This document shows positions 33,728 through 41,595 of a stretch of 64,000 nt of DNA, piece after piece. Under the pieces are notes generated by a model, which did no database searches, was not told the DNA's origin, and saw only the letters and a program-made list of their open reading frames with translations. Source of the DNA: Neorhizobium vignae. Its GTDB lineage: Bacteria > Pseudomonadota > Alphaproteobacteria > Rhizobiales > Rhizobiaceae. Positions within the stretch are counted from its first letter, which is position 1, and each line of letters opens with the position of its first letter. The position numbers and the translations under genes were made by a program. The stretch spans positions 1-64,000 of the forward strand of contig NZ_JNNU01000016.1 of assembly GCF_000732195.1 (NCBI RefSeq), written 5' to 3'.

Positions 33728-33750
33728 CCCCGACGTGCAACGCGTCGGGG
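33728..33750 (+). repeat. hairpin between dctP- and dctQ-type genes
   Basis: CCCCGACG (33728-33735) and CGTCGGGG (33743-33750) pair perfectly around a seven-base loop, ten bases after the binding-protein stop. This likely sets higher expression of the binding protein than of the membrane subunits. Confidence 0.55.
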
Positions 33751-33787
33751 TAACCTCTTGCGATTTTTCATGAACGGAGTGGACCCG

Positions 33788-34363
33788 ATGACGGAGCATT
33801 CGCACGCACCGATAAGCGTGGAAGAAATGGCGCATGCCTTTGAGGAAGAAGCAGCACCCGTTGATCTGTCTTCCTATGCCATCGAGGACTGGGTAACGCT
33901 TGCGGTCTTCTGGGCAATGGGTCTGGCGGTATTCCTGCAGTTTTTCACACGCTACGTGCTGAACGACAGCTTTGCATGGACGGAGGAAATCGCCGCCAAC
34001 TGCCTTGTCGTCGTGGTCTTTCTCGGCTCCGTCATGTGCGTGCGAATGGTCCGGCACATTCATGTGGACCTGATCTACCGTTTCCTGTCGAAGCGGGCCG
34101 GAAGGCTCCTGGAACTCGTGGTCGATGCCATCAGCATTGCCTTCTTCGCCTATATCACATGGCTGATGTGGCGCTATCTCGAGATTGTCGGTGAGGAGCG
34201 AATGGTCACGGTCGACCTGCCGCGCGGCATCGTCTTCTACACGGTCTTTGCAGCTTTCTTCCTGATGTTCCTGCGCTCCGCCCACAACCTGGTCAAGGAC
34301 CTGACCGGCACCAAGACCGTGCGCGAGCAGGCGCAGGACGACATCCACGCGGGGGGAATTTGA
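33788..34363 (+). CDS. TRAP transporter small permease (DctQ family)
   Basis: The protein has 191 residues. After a 40-residue cytoplasmic N-terminus there are four membrane helices. The conserved DctQ pattern FFTRYVLNDSFAWTEEIAANCLVVVVF is present (Arg, Trp-Thr-Glu-Glu). The ATG at 33788, with GGAG eight bases upstream, is preferred over in-frame starts at 33758 and 33773. It forms the membrane complex with the DctM protein encoded one base downstream. Confidence 0.9.
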   Translation: MTEHSHAPISVEEMAHAFEEEAAPVDLSSYAIEDWVTLAVFWAMGLAVFLQFFTRYVLNDSFAWTEEIAANCLVVVVFLGSVMCVRMVRHIHVDLIYRFLSKRAGRLLELVVDAISIAFFAYITWLMWRYLEIVGEERMVTVDLPRGIVFYTVFAAFFLMFLRSAHNLVKDLTGTKTVREQAQDDIHAGGI

Positions 34364-34364
34364 C

Positions 34365-35771
34365 ATGCTGCTTCTGATCGGATCATTCCTGGCACTTCTG
34401 ATGATCGGCTCGCCGGTCGCCGTCTCCATGGCTGTCGCCTCGCTGCTCTACCTGGTGATCTACGGCGTCGCTCCTGACATCATCGCCGCCCAGCGCATGA
34501 TCGCCGGCGTCGAAAGCTTTCCGCTGATTGCCGTGCCGTTCTTCATCCTGGCCGGCAACCTCATGAACATTGCCGGCGTCACCGGGCGCATCTATCGTTT
34601 CGCTCTCTCGCTTGTCGGCTGGATGAAGGGCGGCCTGGCGCAGGTCAACATCATCGGTTCCGTGGTCTTTTCCGGCATGTCCGGGACGGCGCTCGCAGAT
34701 GCCGCCGGTATCGGCACGATCGAAATCAAAGCCATGAAAGATCACGGCTATCCGGTCGAGGCGGCCGTCGGCGTTACCGCGGCGTCGGCAACGCTCGGCC
34801 CGATCTTTCCACCGTCGCTGCCTTTCGTCATCTACGGCATGATGGCGAATGCATCGATCGGCGCACTGTTCATGGCGGGCATCATCCCGGGCATCGTGAT
34901 GACCCTGCTGATGATGCTCACCGTCTATATTTTTGCCAAACGCAAGGGCTGGGGCTCCGATACGCCCTTCGAGCTGAAGCAATTGCTCGGCGCCTCGCTG
35001 GAAGTGGCCATCGTGCTTGCCTTCCCTGCCACCGTCTATCTGATGATCCTGGCGGGCCTGTCGGTCAATATTGCGGTGCTGATCGGGCTTGCGTTTCTGG
35101 TGGCGCTGGACTGGTACTTCGATTTTTCCGCGGTCATGGCCCTGATGACGCCGGTCCTGTTGATCGGCGGCATGACCATGGGCTGGTTCACGCCCACCGA
35201 AGCCGCCGTCGCTGCGGTCCTCTGGTCGCTCTTCCTCGGCCTGGTGCGCTATCGTACCATGACGCTGAGGGCTTTGGCCAAGGCATCCTTCGATACGATC
35301 GAAACGACGGCCTCCGTTCTGTTCATCGTCACCGCGGCATCCATCTTCGCCTGGCTGCTGACGGTCAGCCAGGCAGCGCAGCTGTTTTCGAACTTCATGT
35401 TCAGCCTGACGGACAGCTGGTGGACCTTCCTGATCATCGTCAACATTCTGCTTCTGATCGTCGGCGCCTTTCTCGACACGATCGCCGCCATCAGCATCCT
35501 GGTGCCGATCCTGATGCCAGTGGCCGCACGTTACGGCATCGATCCGGTGCATCTCGGTCTCATCATCACCCTCAACCTGATGATCGGTCTGCTCACTCCG
35601 CCGGTGGGCATGGTGCTCTTTGTTCTGTCCCGCATCTCCAAATTGTCGGTGGAGCGGACGGCGCTCGCCATCCTGCCCTGGATGATCCCGTTGTTCGTCG
35701 CGCTCGGCCTTATTACCTTCATCCCGGCGATCACGCTTTGGCTGCCTACCCAGCTGGGCCTCATCCGATAG
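34365..35771 (+). CDS. TRAP transporter large permease (DctM family)
   Basis: This 468-residue, very hydrophobic protein has about 12 helices, with DctM patterns such as IAVPFFILAGNLMNIAGVTGRI, VFSGMSGTALADAAGIGTI and LTPPVGMVLFVLSRI. It is the sodium- or proton-coupled transport subunit. The length is slightly above the usual 425-440 because of an insertion around residues 225-260. The gene lies between DctQ and the dehydrogenase, with a hairpin after the stop. Confidence 0.92.
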   Translation: MLLLIGSFLALLMIGSPVAVSMAVASLLYLVIYGVAPDIIAAQRMIAGVESFPLIAVPFFILAGNLMNIAGVTGRIYRFALSLVGWMKGGLAQVNIIGSVVFSGMSGTALADAAGIGTIEIKAMKDHGYPVEAAVGVTAASATLGPIFPPSLPFVIYGMMANASIGALFMAGIIPGIVMTLLMMLTVYIFAKRKGWGSDTPFELKQLLGASLEVAIVLAFPATVYLMILAGLSVNIAVLIGLAFLVALDWYFDFSAVMALMTPVLLIGGMTMGWFTPTEAAVAAVLWSLFLGLVRYRTMTLRALAKASFDTIETTASVLFIVTAASIFAWLLTVSQAAQLFSNFMFSLTDSWWTFLIIVNILLLIVGAFLDTIAAISILVPILMPVAARYGIDPVHLGLIITLNLMIGLLTPPVGMVLFVLSRISKLSVERTALAILPWMIPLFVALGLITFIPAITLWLPTQLGLIR

Positions 35772-35777
35772 CCGCCG

Positions 35778-35796
35778 GGTCCACCTGTGGTGGACC
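35778..35796 (+). repeat. hairpin between dctM-type gene and dehydrogenase gene
   Basis: GGTCCACC (35778-35785) and GGTGGACC (35789-35796) pair perfectly around a TGT loop, seven bases after the permease stop. There is no T-run. Confidence 0.5.
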
Positions 35797-35826
35797 GGCG
35801 ATCTCTTACTGAAAGGTACCAGTGCG

Positions 35827-36882
35827 ATGCTCACGCGCGTTGCCCGCCTTCATGCTCCGCATGACATCCGAGTTGAGACGCTGGATGCCCCCGACCTCGG
35901 TCCGGGCGACGTCCTGCTGGCCATGGCGGCGGGCGGCATCTGCGGCTCCGATCTCCACTACTATCAGGATGGCGGTTTCGGGCCGGTGCGGGTTCGCGAA
36001 CCCATCATCGCCGGCCACGAGGCTTCCGGCTTCGTCGAAGCCTTGGGCGAAAGGGTTTCCGGGCTCCAGCTCGGGCAACTGGTGGCAGTCAATCCATCGC
36101 AGCCCTGCGGCCATTGCCAATACTGCCGGACCGGCCAGCCGATCCATTGCCTCGACATGCGTTTCATGGGCTCGGCAATGCGCCTGCCGCACGAAAACGG
36201 CATGTTCCGCGAAAGGCTGGTCGCCCCCGCGATCCAGTGTCATCCGGTGGGACGGGATGTCTCGCCGGGCGAGGCCGCCTGTGCGGAACCGCTTGCCGTG
36301 TGCCTGCATGCTGTCGCCCAGGCTGGAGACCTGTCGGGGCGCAACGTACTGGTCACGGGGGCGGGCCCGATCGGGCTTCTGACGGTCGCCGCGGCCCGGC
36401 ATGCCGGCGCCGCCAGGATCGTGGTGACGGATCTGGCCGATGCGGCACTGTCGCGCGCGCCGTCCATGGGAGCGACCGAGACGATCAACGTCGCCTCCAA
36501 CCCGGACGGGCTTCTTCCCTTCCAGGACAACAAGGGCAGTTTCGACGTGGTGTTCGAATGCTCCGCTTCAGGTGCGGCCCTGCGATCCGCATTTGCTGCG
36601 ATCAAGCCGCGCGGGATCCTCGTCCAGGTCGGCGTGACGGGCGACATGACGATCCCGCTCAATGCGCTGGTCGGCAAGGAGATCGTCTGGCGCGGCTCGC
36701 AGCGCTTCCATGCCGAATTCGCCGAGGCGGTCGACCTGATTGGCAAGCGTCGCATCGACGTGCGGCCGATCATTTCACACAGCTTCCCGCTTGACGCGGT
36801 GACGGCGGCTTTCGAGCAGGCTGGGGATCGTTCCAGGGCCTGCAAGGTGCAGATCACATTTGAGCAGACGGAAAAATCGTGA
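35827..36882 (+). CDS. zinc-binding dehydrogenase, L-idonate 5-dehydrogenase type
   Basis: The protein has 351 residues and belongs to the medium-chain dehydrogenases. Zinc-site residues include Cys in GGICGSDLHYY, the GHE segment in IIAGHEASGF and four structural cysteines in PCGHCQYCRTGQPIHC. The Rossmann GAGPIGLLTVAAARHAGA follows. The overall pattern is closest to idonate/sorbitol-type dehydrogenases acting on a secondary alcohol of a sugar acid or polyol. Between a TRAP importer and UxuA it probably interconverts an aldonate and a keto-aldonate. The exact substrate is inference. Confidence 0.87.
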   Translation: MLTRVARLHAPHDIRVETLDAPDLGPGDVLLAMAAGGICGSDLHYYQDGGFGPVRVREPIIAGHEASGFVEALGERVSGLQLGQLVAVNPSQPCGHCQYCRTGQPIHCLDMRFMGSAMRLPHENGMFRERLVAPAIQCHPVGRDVSPGEAACAEPLAVCLHAVAQAGDLSGRNVLVTGAGPIGLLTVAAARHAGAARIVVTDLADAALSRAPSMGATETINVASNPDGLLPFQDNKGSFDVVFECSASGAALRSAFAAIKPRGILVQVGVTGDMTIPLNALVGKEIVWRGSQRFHAEFAEAVDLIGKRRIDVRPIISHSFPLDAVTAAFEQAGDRSRACKVQITFEQTEKS

Positions 36883-36892
36883 GGGACGAGAC

Positions 36893-38092
36893 ATGAGACA
36901 TACGTGGCGCTGGTTCGGCCCAATCGACAAGGTGAGCGTAAGAGACGCGGCGCAGGCCGGCGCGGAAGGCATCGTTTCGGCCCTCCACCACATTGCGACC
37001 GGCGAGGTCTGGCCAGTCGACGAGATCGCCAGGCGGCACGGGGAGATCCAGGCGGGCGGCCTGGTGTGGGATGTCGTGGAGAGTGTTCCGGTTTCAGAAG
37101 ACATCAAGACGCAGACCGGCGACTGGAAGCGCCACATTGCCAACTGGCAGGAAACGCTGCGGCGTCTCTCGGCCTCCGGCATCCGCACGGTCTGTTACAA
37201 CTTCATGCCGATCCTCGATTGGACACGCACGGACCTGCGCTGGGACACCCGCCACGGCGCCAAGGCCATGCGGTTCGACCTCACCGATTTTGCCGCCTTC
37301 GATATCCATATCCTCAAACGTCCCGGGGCTTACGGTGATTATCCGGAATGGCTACAGGAGGACGCGGCGGAGCGGTTTTCCGCGATGGCGGATGCGAAGA
37401 TCGCAGCCTTGGGCAAGAACATCGGGGCGGGGCTGCCGGGCTCGGCGGATGGCTATACGCTCGACCAGCTGCTGGAAAAGCTTCGTTCCTACCAGGGTAT
37501 CGACCGGGCACGACTGCAGCAGAACCTCGTCGACTTCCTGACTGAAGTCACACCCGTGGCGGAAGAGGTCGGCATCAACATCTGCGCCCATGGCGATGAC
37601 CCGCCCTGGCCGCTGCTCGGCCTTCCGCGCATCCTGTCGACCGAAGCCGATTACGCACATATGCTGGATCAGGTCGGCGCGCGCGCCAATGGCGTGACGC
37701 TCTGCACCGGCTCGCTCGGCGCAAGGGCCGATAACGACCTGCCCTTCATCGCCTCGCGTTTTGCCGACCGCATCCATTTCGTGCATCTGCGGAACGTGAC
37801 GCGGGACACCGACACGGTCCCCTGCTCTTTCTTCGAGGACGAGCACCTGGAAGGCGCAACCGACATGGTTGCGGTGATCGGCGCGCTGCTTTCCGAAGAG
37901 GCCCGTCGGCGCGAGGAAGGCCGCGAGGATCATCGCATCCCCATGCGGCCGGATCACGGGCAGGAAATCCTCGACGACCTGACCCGCGGTGCGCAGCCCG
38001 GCTATCCCGCCATCGGCCGGCTCAAGGGGCTGGCGGAGCTTCGCGGCATCGAGCGAACTCTCGCGCATCCCCGCTATGGCCTGGGGGCATGA
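36893..38092 (+). CDS. uxuA: mannonate dehydratase
   Basis: The protein has 399 residues, the usual UxuA length. Typical segments are WRWFGPIDKVSVRDAAQAGA, GIVSALHHIATGEVW, YNFMPILDWTRTDL, ICAHGDDPPWPLLGLPRIL (metal-site His/Asp region) and GYPAIGRLKGLAELRG. The enzyme removes water from D-mannonate to give 2-keto-3-deoxygluconate. GAGGGACG precedes the ATG at 36893, which lies 10 bp after the dehydrogenase stop. The gene ends four bases from the stop of a convergent dehydrogenase gene. Confidence 0.92.
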   Translation: MRHTWRWFGPIDKVSVRDAAQAGAEGIVSALHHIATGEVWPVDEIARRHGEIQAGGLVWDVVESVPVSEDIKTQTGDWKRHIANWQETLRRLSASGIRTVCYNFMPILDWTRTDLRWDTRHGAKAMRFDLTDFAAFDIHILKRPGAYGDYPEWLQEDAAERFSAMADAKIAALGKNIGAGLPGSADGYTLDQLLEKLRSYQGIDRARLQQNLVDFLTEVTPVAEEVGINICAHGDDPPWPLLGLPRILSTEADYAHMLDQVGARANGVTLCTGSLGARADNDLPFIASRFADRIHFVHLRNVTRDTDTVPCSFFEDEHLEGATDMVAVIGALLSEEARRREEGREDHRIPMRPDHGQEILDDLTRGAQPGYPAIGRLKGLAELRGIERTLAHPRYGLGA

Positions 38093-38096
38093 TCAT

Positions 38097-39182
38097 TCAG
38101 AACCGCAGAAGCGGGGGCGTCTCCAACCCGAAGCGTTCGCCAAGTTTTACGAACGCCTCGCGCGTTGCCGGATCCAGCGGAACGCCCCGCTGTTCACGCT
38201 CTTCGGCGACCGCCCATTCGCGGTCCCCCGGAGCCATCACCCGCATGCCGTCACGCGGGGGCGAAGAGCGCAACACCTCCACATAACGCTGCATGCCGGC
38301 GGTGAAGACGTCTTCCGGCACGAAAGCGCCGGGCTTCATGGCCAATACGAAAGCGCCAAGGGCGCGGGGCGTGGAAAAGTCCGGGCCGTTCATCGGCAAG
38401 AGGTCGAAGCTCAGCCGCATGCCCGACAAAACCGCACTCAGGATTTCCACCAGGCCCGCCAGCCCCGCGCCCTTGAACCCGAACTCGCCGCCGACCGGCG
38501 CTAGCATCTCGGCCAGCGACGGATCACGGATGTCGCGGCCCTCGACATCCGAGGCGACGCCCGCCGGAAGCTCCCGGCCGAGGCTGCGGTAGAGCTTCAC
38601 GCGGTTATAGGGAATTGCGCTCGTCGCCATGTCGAGCAGCCAGGGCCTTTGTCCGGTGACGGGCGCGGCAAAGGCGATCGGATTGGTGCCGTGGAACCGC
38701 ATCGCCCCGTCATGCAGACGTACGAAACTGTCCGAATTGCAGAAAGCGGCGCCGATATACCCTCTCTGCGCCGCATCCAGCGCGTAGGCGCCGGCCGGGC
38801 CAAAATGCGAGCTGTTGCGGATCGAAACGGCGCCAATGCCGCATCTGTCGGCAAGCTCCATCGCCTTGTCCATGGCGCGATAGGCGGCAAGCGCGCCGTG
38901 GCCGTGGTCCGCGTCGAGCAAGGCCACCGCCAGTACGGACTGCGTCACCGTGATGTTCGGGCGCTTGTTCACCCGACCGCCGGTCATCGCGGCGATATAG
39001 TGGTCGAGCAGGCGTATCCCGTGGCTGTCCACGCCGAGCCGCGAGCCATGCATCATCGCCCGTGTCGCGGCATCCGCGGTCGCCTCATCCGTCCCGGCGG
39101 CGAGAAAAACCGCGCGGCAGAAGCGCCCGAGATCGCCGATTGCCGCATGGACCGTATCCTCGGTGGCTGAAATCTGGCTCAA
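38097..39182 (-). CDS. Ldh_2 (malate/L-lactate/ureidoglycolate-type) NAD(P)-dependent oxidoreductase
   Basis: The protein has 361 residues. Family patterns are SRLGVDSHGIRLLDHYIAAM, the catalytic-site GAVSIRNSSHFGPAGAYALDA, GTNPIAFAAPV and GFKGAGLAGLVEILS. Members reduce 2-keto acids or oxidise 2-hydroxy acids, including sugar-acid-like substrates. The likely start is a TTG at 39182 that overlaps the stop of the upstream SDR remnant (TTGA). Longer frames would read antisense through SDR coding sequence. It probably completed a two-dehydrogenase operon before the SDR was truncated. Confidence 0.82.
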   Translation of the reverse strand: MSQISATEDTVHAAIGDLGRFCRAVFLAAGTDEATADAATRAMMHGSRLGVDSHGIRLLDHYIAAMTGGRVNKRPNITVTQSVLAVALLDADHGHGALAAYRAMDKAMELADRCGIGAVSIRNSSHFGPAGAYALDAAQRGYIGAAFCNSDSFVRLHDGAMRFHGTNPIAFAAPVTGQRPWLLDMATSAIPYNRVKLYRSLGRELPAGVASDVEGRDIRDPSLAEMLAPVGGEFGFKGAGLAGLVEILSAVLSGMRLSFDLLPMNGPDFSTPRALGAFVLAMKPGAFVPEDVFTAGMQRYVEVLRSSPPRDGMRVMAPGDREWAVAEEREQRGVPLDPATREAFVKLGERFGLETPPLLRF

Positions 39183-39390
39183 AGCGTCTGTCCTCCGTCG
39201 ATCACGAATATATGGCCGGTCACGGATGCCGCTTCGTCGGTGCGGAGAAAAACGGCTGCCGCCGCCATCTCCTCCATCGTGCCCAGCCGGCCTGTCGGTC
39301 GACGGGAAATGAAGCGGCGCCGCATCTCTTCGGGATCGGCCGCCTCGTCGATCCGTTCCCGCAAGCCGGGCAAAAGCGTCGCGCCCATAG
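39179..39390 (-). pseudogene. short-chain dehydrogenase/reductase, C-terminal remnant
   Basis: Only the last 70 or so residues of an SDR are present: LLPGLRERIDEAADPEEMRR, then PTGRLGTMEEMAAAAVFLRT, and the family end SVTGHIFVIDGGQTL. The Rossmann GxxxGIG part and the catalytic YxxxK are missing, and homology ends at about 39390, roughly 40 bp before a long palindrome. About two thirds of the gene has been lost by deletion. The stop overlaps the TTG start of the Ldh_2 gene. Confidence 0.75.
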
Positions 39391-39429
39391 ACGGCCCGGT
39401 GCGGGACCTTCTTCCACAGGTGCACAACA

Positions 39430-39455
39430 AACGTCTAGTGTGCACACTAGACGTT
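39430..39455. promoter_or_regulatory. 26-bp perfect palindrome, probable GntR operator
   Basis: Every base from 39430 to 39455 pairs with its mirror (core TCTAGTGTGCACACTAGA). It lies between the truncated SDR and the GntR regulator that starts at 39629. It is probably the operator of the original SDR/Ldh_2 operon and is bound by that regulator. A perfect 26-bp palindrome will not arise by chance in a window of this size. Confidence 0.7.
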
Positions 39456-39628
39456 ATTTGACTTTTGGCAAGACGGTTTTTGGATCACGAAATGACGAGC
39501 TGCGGGTCGAGCCCGTGAAGCCCACGAATTGAAGGGATGCATTCGACCTGATAGTTTCCTCATCCTGAGGCCGCGTTGGGCATAACCCAGGTGACAAAAG
39601 CGGAGACCGGAAGCGGGGAGGCAAGATA

Positions 39629-40648
39629 GTGGACGGGCGCGTGGCCAATGCGGAGGAGCGTCGGCCGAAGGTCGCAGGCGGTGCTGCGCCTCGTCTCTAC
39701 CAGCAGGTCTACGAGATCATCGCAGGGCAGATATCGCAAGGCGTGCTTCCACCGGGCAGCCGCCTGACCGAAAGCTCGATCGCCGTGCAGTTCGGGATCA
39801 GCCGGGCGCCGGCAAGGCAGGCTCTGGCAGAATTGGAGCGCGAAGGGTTTATCGAGAAATCCGCCGGCCGCGGCTATCAGGTAAGTGCCTCGAAGCCGGG
39901 AAAAGCAACGCCAGCGGTGGGGCTTTTCCATATGGCGGACGAGCTGCGCCTTACCCCGTTGTCGAGTTGGGAGAGAATCTACGGCGAAGTGGAAAGCGAG
40001 ATTGCCGCACGATGTTTCTTCGCCGGCTGGCGCGTCAACGAAGCAGAACTCGCCCGCTTCTACGACGTCAGCCGCACGGTGGCGCGCGACGTCGTCGGTC
40101 GGCTGCAGCAACGCGGCATCGTCCGCAAGGATGAGCGAGCACGCTGGGTCGCGCCTGCCATGACGCCGGATCACGTCGGTGAACTCTACGAACTGCGCTG
40201 GCTGCTGGAGCCCGTGGCGCTTGAAAAGGCGGCGGCAAGGGTTTCGCCCGAAAACCTTGCCGCCATGCGCGATCACTTGCAATGGGCCATGGACAACGCG
40301 GCCGAGCTTGCAGGTCCCGATCTCGATCGGCTGGAGGAGGAGTTGCATGTCACCCTGCTCGGCCATTGTGAGAACCGCACGCTGATGCAGGCAATCGGCC
40401 TGCCGCAGGCGCTGCTCGTCGCGCATCGCTTCCTCTACCAGTGGATGCCCCGGTTGTTCGGCTCGGAGCCTTTCCTGCCGGAACATTTGGAAATCGTCGA
40501 GCGGCTTCAGGCCGGCAGGGTGGGAGACGCAGCGACCTCGCTGCGACAGCACCTGCAGATTTCGCGTCAGCGGGCGATCGACCGCATCACGCGGGTAACC
40601 CGCGAGGTGCATCCGCATGACCTGCCCTATCTGGAAAAGCTCGACTGA
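39629..40648 (+). CDS. GntR/FCD regulator with two winged-helix domains
   Basis: The protein has 339 residues, about 100 longer than normal FCD regulators. Residues 22-88 are a complete GntR winged helix (LYQQVYEIIAGQISQGVLPP, then LTESSIAVQFGISRAPARQA and FIEKSAGRGYQV). Residues 112-178 are a second, more divergent one (WERIYGEVESEIAARCFF, then VNEAELARFYDVSRTVARDV and RGIVRKDERARWV). The FCD effector domain follows from about 182 (ELYELRWLLEPVALEKAAAR, ending in LRQHLQISRQRAIDRI). A GTG at 39629 is the start. It faces the SDR remnant/Ldh_2 genes across the 26-bp palindrome. Confidence 0.85.
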   Translation: MDGRVANAEERRPKVAGGAAPRLYQQVYEIIAGQISQGVLPPGSRLTESSIAVQFGISRAPARQALAELEREGFIEKSAGRGYQVSASKPGKATPAVGLFHMADELRLTPLSSWERIYGEVESEIAARCFFAGWRVNEAELARFYDVSRTVARDVVGRLQQRGIVRKDERARWVAPAMTPDHVGELYELRWLLEPVALEKAAARVSPENLAAMRDHLQWAMDNAAELAGPDLDRLEEELHVTLLGHCENRTLMQAIGLPQALLVAHRFLYQWMPRLFGSEPFLPEHLEIVERLQAGRVGDAATSLRQHLQISRQRAIDRITRVTREVHPHDLPYLEKLD

Positions 40649-40718
40649 ACTTCCGCGCGGTACGACGACACCTCCTTGGCCGGTATCGGGTACCCTTGCG
40701 CAGGAACGTGATGTCGCT

Positions 40719-41441
40719 TCACGTGCCGTCTTCGACCAGAAGTCGAATGACGCTCTGCTTCATGTGGAAACTCATGACTTCGTGTGCCTGCACCGGGTCG
40801 CCGGCCTTGATGGCCTCAAGGACACGTTGGTGCTCTTCGACGACACGCGGCGCCACCTGGTCGGGCGGCCGTTCTTGCAGCTTGCGGGTGAACTCCATCA
40901 TCAGCTTGATCTGGTTGCGCATCGTACCGAGCGCAAACGGGAAATACGGGTTGCGAGTGGCTTGCGCCACGGCCATGTGAAAGGCGAAGTCTGCTTCAAA
41001 GACGCCTTCCCCGGGCGGAAGGGTCAGCATCCGCCGGTGCGCCTCCTCGACACCGCGGATACCCTCCAGATCGCAAAGCCGCGCCGCATCTTCCGCTGCC
41101 GCACATTCCACCACCTGGCGAAATCGCATGCAGCGCTTCATGTCGAACACCGTCTGGATCGACAGCCCCTGAATGTCGGCGGCCGATGGCACGACATCCG
41201 CGCGAGGCTGCACGAAATTGGCCGAGCCGCGCCGTGATATGATCCGGCCGGCGTCGCGCATCTTCACCAGCGCCTTTCGCAGGACCGGACGCGATACGCC
41301 GAATTGACGGGCAAGCTCCGCCTCCGGAGGCAAGCGCCCGCCCCCCTGCCAGGCCGGCGCCTCCAGCATTGCTTCCAGCCGGGCGAGCACATGCGACGAC
41401 AGGTCCTTCACGGCGCGGGTTTGCTGAATTATCTCGTCCAT
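40719..41441 (-). CDS. GntR family transcriptional regulator, FCD (FadR) subfamily
   Basis: The protein has 240 residues. The winged helix (LPPEAELARQFGVSRPVLRKALVKMRDAG) is followed by an FCD domain (RQVVECAAAEDAARL; EADFAFHMAVAQATRNPYF; EHQRVLEAIKAGDPVQAHEVM). The ATG at 41441, with AGGA seven bases upstream, is preferred over the GTG at 41447. It is divergent from gudD, with repeat motifs in the 154-bp gap, and is the probable glucarate-type regulator. Confidence 0.9.
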   Translation of the reverse strand: MDEIIQQTRAVKDLSSHVLARLEAMLEAPAWQGGGRLPPEAELARQFGVSRPVLRKALVKMRDAGRIISRRGSANFVQPRADVVPSAADIQGLSIQTVFDMKRCMRFRQVVECAAAEDAARLCDLEGIRGVEEAHRRMLTLPPGEGVFEADFAFHMAVAQATRNPYFPFALGTMRNQIKLMMEFTRKLQERPPDQVAPRVVEEHQRVLEAIKAGDPVQAHEVMSFHMKQSVIRLLVEDGT

Positions 41442-41490
41442 CGCCACATCCTATCCCCGGCATCCGCCCTTTCCAAGTGGGTCGTTTTGT

Positions 41491-41521
41491 TACTAATATT
41501 TACTCATATTGACAAATGAGT
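41491..41521. promoter_or_regulatory. repeats and candidate promoter between the GntR gene and gudD
   Basis: TACTAATATT (41491-41500) and TACTCATATT (41501-41510) are tandem near-identical decamers. ACTCAT (41502-41507) and ATGAGT (41516-41521) are inverted arms overlapping TTGACA (41509-41514), a possible -35 element for gudD. The overlap of operator-like repeats with a promoter element suits repression by the divergent GntR protein. Confidence 0.5.
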
Positions 41522-41595
41522 TCACTTGCGCGACTTATTTCAGGATTGCCGCGCCGAGCTGGCCTGAAACCCGCATGACCTGAGAAGTACCCGAC

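Noticed and set aside
34383..35834. 483-residue minus-strand frame antisense to the DctM gene
   Set aside because: Highly charged, repetitive composition typical of the complement of a membrane protein gene.
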